The notes below the pieces were generated by a model that saw nothing but the letters and a program-made list of their open reading frames with translations, ran no database searches and was not told the DNA's origin. Shown in pieces: positions 59,715-64,000 of a stretch of DNA of 64,000 nucleotides; the stretch's first letter is position 1, and each line of letters starts with the position of its first letter. The DNA comes from Streptomyces sannanensis (lineage in GTDB: Bacteria; Actinomycetota; Actinomycetes; Streptomycetales; Streptomycetaceae): assembly GCF_039536205.1 (NCBI RefSeq), contig NZ_BAAAYL010000001.1, positions 4,278,001-4,342,000 on the forward strand, read 5' to 3'. The translations under genes were made by a program, and so were the position numbers.

Positions 59715-61862
59715 CTACATCCGGGTCGGCAGCTCGAACCACACCACCTTGCCCGTCGACAGCCGGGTCGCCCCCCACCGCCGCGCCAGCCGGTTGACCA
59801 GGAACAATCCGCGTCCGCCCTCGTCCGTGTCACGCGCCCGCCGCTGGCGGGGCAGCTGCGGGGAGTCGTCGCCGACCTCGCAGCGCAGTACGTCCGTGCG
59901 CAGCAGACGCAGCGTCACCGGCCGTGACGCGTACCGCACGGCATTGGTCACCACCTCGCTGACCAGCAGCTCCACCGAGTCCGTCAGCTCCTCCAGGTCC
60001 CAGCGGGCCAGCGCCCGGCGGGCCAGCCGGCGGGCCCGGCCGGGGGCCTGCTCCTCCGGGTCCAGGAACCAGTACGCGACATCACTCGGCGCGATCCCGT
60101 CGAAACGGGCCGCGAGCAGCGCGATGTCGTCGTCCCGGTCGCCCGGGCCGAGCACGTCGAGGACGTCGTCGCAGAGCGCCTCCAGCGGCGGCGGATGGTC
60201 GGGACCGGTCAGCTGCGCGGTCGCGGCGAGCCGCTCCCGCAACTGCTCGATGCCGGTCCAGACGTCACGCAGGCGCGATTCGACCAGGCCGTCCGTATAG
60301 AGGAGAAGTGTCGCCCCGGCCGGGGCGTCCAGCTCCACCGCCTCGAAATCCACCCCGCCCACGCCGATCGGCGCACCCGGCGGTACGCGCAGCACCTCGG
60401 CCCGGCCGCCCAGGTGAAGCAGCACGGGCGGCGGGTGGCCGGCGTTGGCGATGGTGATCCGGTGCGCGACCGGGTCGTACACGGCGTACATACAGGTCGC
60501 CATGCGGTCCGTGCCGAGCCGCTGTGCCTGCTCGTCGAGATGGTGCAGCACCTCCTGCGGCGGCAGGTCGAGGCCGGCCAGCGTCTGCGCGGTCGTCCTG
60601 AGCTGCCCCATGATCGCCGCCGATGTCATGGAATGCCCCATGACATCGCCGACGACCAGCGCCACCCGGCTGCCCGGCAGCGGGATCGCGTCGTACCAGT
60701 CGCCGCCCACCCGGGCCGTCTCGGCGGCCGGCAGATAGCGCGAGGCCAGCCTCACACCGGTCGGCTGCGGCAGCGAGTCCGGCAGCATGGTGCGCTGCAG
60801 CTCGTCGGCGATGTACGCCTCGCGGCCGTACAGCACCGCCTTGTCGATGCCCAGCGCGGTGTGGGTGGCCAGCTGGGCCGCGACGAGGAGATCGTCCGGC
60901 TCGAACGGCGGCCGCTCGGGACCGCGTACGAACACGGCCGCGCCGATGACCCGGCGCCGGCCGCGCAGCGGCGCGAGGATCGCACGGTGCCCGGACGGTA
61001 CGGCACGGTCGGGGCCGAGCAGCTCCGCGAGCGCGGCGCGGGCGGCGGCGGAGTCGCAGAAGACGGGACGTACGCCCCGCAGGATCTCCGCCAGCTCGCC
61101 ACCGGTACGGACCTCGCACAGCTCGAACTCGGGGGTCAGGTCGTCCTCGTCCGGGGCGAGGGCCGCCTCGCCGACGCCGTTCTCGTCCACTAACCGCAGC
61201 CGGTCGGTACGCCGCAGCCGCAGCACGAACGGCGAGACGGGACGCTCGTCGCCCACCGGCAGGGGGTCGCGCAGATGCACCAGGATCGCGTCGGAGTAGG
61301 TCGGCACGGTGGCCCGGCAGAGCCCGAGCACGATCTCGTCGAGGTCGATCCCCCGTGCGACCCGCCGTGTGGCGGCCCCCACGAAGCGCAGCCGGTCCCC
61401 CTCACGGCGTGCGCTCCCGGCCCGCCCGGCGTTGCGTCCGGCATCGGCGTCCCCGCCGGGGTGACCGCTTCGTGCGGCTTCGCTGTCCGCGCCGCCCCGG
61501 GCCCGTCCCGCGTTGCGCGCGGCGGCCGCGTCCGTACGGGCGGCGGCGCCCCGCCGGCGGCCCCTGCGGCGGGCGCCGGCCTTGCCCCGCGTGGCCGACG
61601 TCCCGGAACGACCCCCACCCTGCGCGGCGGCCTTGCCGCGGGTGGCGGCCTGCTCGGCGGGCGGCTCGTCCGGCGGTGCGGCGCCGCCGCGGGCCGTGGG
61701 CACGACCGGGCCCCGCGCGGGCGCCGCGGCACCGGGTGCGCCGGGACCGTCCGTCCCGGCGTCGGGGCCGGGGATCTCGGATGTCGTCGCGCGGGTGCGT
61801 TCGTGCGGCCGGGCGGCCATGGGCTGCCGGCTCTCGTGGGGGGTGGGCTGGTGCTCCGTCAC
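59715..61862 (-). CDS. SpoIIE/RsbU-type phosphatase with GAF and HATPase domains; TTA codon
   Basis: A 715-residue multidomain regulator. Residues 1-155 are Ala/Arg/Gly-rich and probably disordered. A GAF-like domain follows (about 160-345), then a PP2C/SpoIIE phosphatase (about 375-595) with metal Asp residues in RVGGDWYDAIPL, VGDVMGHSM, YTDGLVESR and DRDDDIALL. An RsbW-like HATPase (about 610-710; SEVVTNAVRYA, DEGGRGLFLV) ends it. Such proteins act in partner switching of anti-sigma factors. Codon 224 (61191-61193) is TTA, a bldA codon. The GTG start has a weak ribosome site. Confidence 0.92.
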   Translation of the reverse strand: MTEHQPTPHESRQPMAARPHERTRATTSEIPGPDAGTDGPGAPGAAAPARGPVVPTARGGAAPPDEPPAEQAATRGKAAAQGGGRSGTSATRGKAGARRRGRRRGAAARTDAAAARNAGRARGGADSEAARSGHPGGDADAGRNAGRAGSARREGDRLRFVGAATRRVARGIDLDEIVLGLCRATVPTYSDAILVHLRDPLPVGDERPVSPFVLRLRRTDRLRLVDENGVGEAALAPDEDDLTPEFELCEVRTGGELAEILRGVRPVFCDSAAARAALAELLGPDRAVPSGHRAILAPLRGRRRVIGAAVFVRGPERPPFEPDDLLVAAQLATHTALGIDKAVLYGREAYIADELQRTMLPDSLPQPTGVRLASRYLPAAETARVGGDWYDAIPLPGSRVALVVGDVMGHSMTSAAIMGQLRTTAQTLAGLDLPPQEVLHHLDEQAQRLGTDRMATCMYAVYDPVAHRITIANAGHPPPVLLHLGGRAEVLRVPPGAPIGVGGVDFEAVELDAPAGATLLLYTDGLVESRLRDVWTGIEQLRERLAATAQLTGPDHPPPLEALCDDVLDVLGPGDRDDDIALLAARFDGIAPSDVAYWFLDPEEQAPGRARRLARRALARWDLEELTDSVELLVSEVVTNAVRYASRPVTLRLLRTDVLRCEVGDDSPQLPRQRRARDTDEGGRGLFLVNRLARRWGATRLSTGKVVWFELPTRM

Positions 61863-62149
61863 GCGTGGGCTTCCGTCCGTCCGGAATGTGGCCTTCCCAC
61901 ACCTGCCAGGGGAAGGGTGCGTGCTGCATTCGCTTTCTGCGGTATACTCGCTCTGCGGGCGGCGTCGACAGGGCGACGGGCCCTCGGTGCCACTGACCGC
62001 GCTGAACGCACGCTTCGCACAGCTCCACCCCCCTTAGCCGTCACTTGAGGTGACATATGGTCAATTTGTTGGCCACGACCGGACCTTGCCCGTGCGCAGC
62101 CTTGCGGAGGACGATCCTACGTTTGAACCCCCAGGGCACTTCAAGGGTC
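61863..62149. promoter_or_regulatory. Promoter region of the SpoIIE-type phosphatase gene
   Basis: Lower GC than the flanks. TATACT at 61942-61947 is a good plus-strand -10 box, and GGTATACT reads almost the same in reverse. Three to four AT-rich stretches occur near 62040-62070. No gene supported. Confidence 0.45.
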
Positions 62150-62830
62150 TCACGATGGCATATGCGCCGAGGTGCGATCCCAGTCGTCCGGAAGGGTCGG
62201 TACCGGCCACCTGGGGTCGGGCCGCCAGTCCTCCCACCCGTCCGAGAAGGGCGGCCCCCACGACCCGATCACGTCCAGCGCCGCGCGCCCGGCCTCCCGC
62301 ACCCGCCGGGCCTGGCCGGGGCCCATCAGCCCCACCCGCTGGGCCTGCGCGAACTCGTCCTCGTCCCGCCACTGCCAGCTGCGGTCGGGGTAGACGGAGA
62401 TGTCGAGGAAGTGGTCCTCGGAGTCGATGCCCCCGGGCCAGCGGGTGCGGGGCTCCTCGAGGTTCACGTACCAGCTCCTGAACTGCCAGCCCCCGTCCCA
62501 GAAGAGCCACACGGACCACGGTTCGCCGGGCCGGGCGAGCTTCAGCACGCCGCTGCCGAACCAGCGGGAGCGGACCGTGGTGCGCGGGGCGGTGTAACGG
62601 GTGGCCAGCGGCTCCTCGTGCACAGGGGTGCCGTCGGCGAGCACCGGCTTCACGCATTCGGTGCCGGGCGCCATCCACACCGCCAGCAGATCGTCCGTGT
62701 CCTGGACGACGGTGACGGGGCGACAGATGTGAATCCGGCCATTCCCGCCGGCCGGGACGTTGTCGCGATAACGCCAGAGGATGTGATCCCCTGGCGCCCA
62801 GTGCCGCTTCCCCGCTCCCGAATCTGTCAT
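62150..62830 (-). CDS. DUF402 family protein
   Basis: A 226-residue cytoplasmic protein with the DUF402 fold (FomD / nucleoside-phosphatase-like). The conserved stretches are WYVNLEEPRTRW, the acidic metal site EDHFLDISVYPD and WQWRDEDEFAQA. Members hydrolyse nucleoside di-/triphosphates or nucleotidyl-phosphonates. The family is often in single copy near fumC in Streptomyces, as here, 9 bp downstream of it. It is probably co-transcribed from the fumarase side. Confidence 0.88.
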   Translation of the reverse strand: MTDSGAGKRHWAPGDHILWRYRDNVPAGGNGRIHICRPVTVVQDTDDLLAVWMAPGTECVKPVLADGTPVHEEPLATRYTAPRTTVRSRWFGSGVLKLARPGEPWSVWLFWDGGWQFRSWYVNLEEPRTRWPGGIDSEDHFLDISVYPDRSWQWRDEDEFAQAQRVGLMGPGQARRVREAGRAALDVIGSWGPPFSDGWEDWRPDPRWPVPTLPDDWDRTSAHMPS

Positions 62831-62839
62831 GCGCAGATC

Positions 62840-64000
62840 TTACGGCCGTGTCATCCGCAGCACGTCGAGTGCTTCGTCGAGCTGCTCGACCGTGAGGTCT
62901 CCCCGCTCGACATACCCGGACTCCAGCACCACCTGACGGATCGTCCTGCGTTCGGCGAGGGACTTCTTGGCGACCTTCGCGGCCTCCTCGTAGCCGATGT
63001 ACTTGTTGAGCGGGGTGACGACGGACGGCGACGACTCGGCGTACTCGCGGGCGCGTTCCGCATGGGCCGTGATGCCGTCGACGGTACGGTCCGCCAGCAG
63101 CCGGGAGGCGTTGGCGAGCAGCCGGACCGACTCCAGCAGATTCCTGGCGATGACCGGCAGCATCACATTGAGCTCGAAGTTGCCGGCGGCACCGGCCGCC
63201 GCGACGGTGTGGTCGTTGCCGGTCACCTGGGCGGCGACCATCAGCACCGCCTCGGGGATCACCGGATTGACCTTGCCGGGCATGATGGACGAGCCGGGCT
63301 GGAGGTCGGGAAGGCTGATCTCGGCCAGTCCGGTGCGCGGTCCCGACGCCATCCAGCGCAGATCGTTGGAGATCTTGGTGAGCGAGACCGCGATCGTGCG
63401 GAGCTGCCCGCTGGTCTCGACGAGCCCGTCCCGCGCGCCCTGCGCCTCGAAGTGGTCACGGGCCTCGGTGAGCGGCAGCCCGATGGCGCGGGCGACCTCG
63501 GCGATGACGGCGGCGGAGAAGCCGGGCGGAGTGTTGATGCCGGTGCCGACCGCGGTGCCCCCGAGGGGAAGTTCGGCCAGGCGCGGGAGCGACGCCTGGA
63601 GACGCTCGATTCCGTACCGCACCTGTGCGGCGTACCCGCCGAACTCCTGACCGAGCGTCACCGGGGTCGCGTCCATCAGGTGCGTACGGCCCGACTTGAC
63701 GACGTCCGCGAACTCCGCCGCCTTGCGCTCCAGCGCTGCCGCCAGGTGGTCGAGGGCGGGGATGAGGTCGCGGGTGACGGCCGCGGTCGCGGCGATATGG
63801 ATGGAGGACGGGAAGACGTCGTTGGACGACTGCGAGGCGTTGACGTGGTCGTTGGGGTGGACCTCGACGCCCCGGCCGAGGCGCTCGCTCGCCAGGGTGG
63901 CGAGCACCTCGTTCATGTTCATGTTGGAGGACGTGCCGGAGCCCGTCTGGAAGACGTCCACAGGGAACTGGTCGTCCCAGCGGCCGCCCGCGACCTCCTC
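62840..64000 (-). CDS. fumC: Class II fumarate hydratase (partial, 5' end outside window)
   Basis: The last 386 codons of a fumarase C-type lyase (fumarate to malate in the TCA cycle). Visible landmarks are [13 protein letters not shown], the [14 protein letters not shown] active-site region with the catalytic His pair, [12 protein letters not shown] and the family signature [11 protein letters not shown]. Aspartase shares this fold, but [10 protein letters not shown] and the ending fit fumarase better. The beginning lies beyond the right edge. DUF402 follows within 10 bp. Confidence 0.92.
   Translation of the reverse strand, partial: EEVAGGRWDDQFPVDVFQTGSGTSSNMNMNEVLATLASERLGRGVEVHPNDHVNASQSSNDVFPSSIHIAATAAVTRDLIPALDHLAAALERKAAEFADVVKSGRTHLMDATPVTLGQEFGGYAAQVRYGIERLQASLPRLAELPLGGTAVGTGINTPPGFSAAVIAEVARAIGLPLTEARDHFEAQGARDGLVETSGQLRTIAVSLTKISNDLRWMASGPRTGLAEISLPDLQPGSSIMPGKVNPVIPEAVLMVAAQVTGNDHTVAAAGAAGNFELNVMLPVIARNLLESVRLLANASRLLADRTVDGITAHAERAREYAESSPSVVTPLNKYIGYEEAAKVAKKSLAERRTIRQVVLESGYVERGDLTVEQLDEALDVLRMTRP

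Noticed and set aside
1..64000. Secondary-metabolite gene cluster
   Set aside because: The acetyltransferase, VOC protein and ABC transporter can occur in such clusters, but no core synthase or tailoring set is present.

Overview
The window is high-GC actinobacterial chromosome, almost certainly Streptomyces. Third codon positions are nearly all G or C, many genes start with GTG, and many genes are coupled by ATGA or GTGA overlaps. Gene content also fits: GTP-type PEP carboxykinase, the oxyR/ahpC/ahpD peroxide locus, XRE/DUF5753 regulators with small partners and a HATPase protein, a SpoIIE-type phosphatase, and degenerate intergenic repeats of the Streptomyces type. Three genes contain the rare TTA (bldA) leucine codon. 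I see no rRNA, tRNA, CRISPR array or replication origin.

Layout. 1-14.5 kb is mostly core metabolism and secreted proteins: an MFS exporter (partial), hemolysin III, pckG, a lipoprotein/DUF1023 hydrolase/small helical protein operon, an AlaT-type aminotransferase, a DUF429 protein, a HigBA-like toxin-antitoxin pair, arylamine N-acetyltransferase, a secreted serine protease, a D-serine dehydratase-like enzyme beside RidA, and a secreted M14 carboxypeptidase. 15.0-26.9 kb is a Tad/Flp pilus locus: a zinc-ribbon protein, CpaB, a CpaE ATPase fused to a TadE-like segment, TadE, TadA, TadB, TadC, a NarL-type histidine kinase and response regulator, Flp pilin, a TadG-like protein, a lipoprotein and an OmpA-family protein. 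Its probable prepilin peptidase lies alone at 39.3 kb.

27-38.5 kb is an accessory region with AraC/hydrolase, DUF2461, DUF6518, a partly duplicated XRE/DUF5753 cassette, GDPD-like and DUF2785 proteins, and gene remnants (PIN toxin, ECF sigma factor, HNH nuclease). 38.5-49.9 kb holds a VOC protein, the prepilin peptidase, an aldo-keto reductase and a cis-prenyl transferase whose stop codon lies in a CTAG hit by two stacked insertion sequences (IS1182 and IS701 families). A MITE-like inverted-repeat element follows directly, then PhoH, a secreted lytic transglycosylase and an AI-2E family transporter. 50-64 kb holds ahpD-ahpC divergent from oxyR, a PadR-ABC transporter operon, a class A penicillin-binding protein, a catalase remnant, a SpoIIE-type phosphatase, a DUF402 protein and class II fumarase (partial).

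Most unusual is repeat expansion within genes of one machine. The TadE-like gene carries an in-frame array of 60-bp units that look like a Streptomyces intergenic repeat. The prepilin peptidase carries an in-frame insert sharing that repeat's core. The histidine kinase has an N-terminal extension of about 200 residues made of Leu-Thr-Gly-Pro repeats, including a perfect 144-bp tandem duplication. Two genes of the same locus have TTA codons, which suggests developmental control by bldA. A second, unrelated perfect 144-bp tandem duplication covers the 3' end of ridA.
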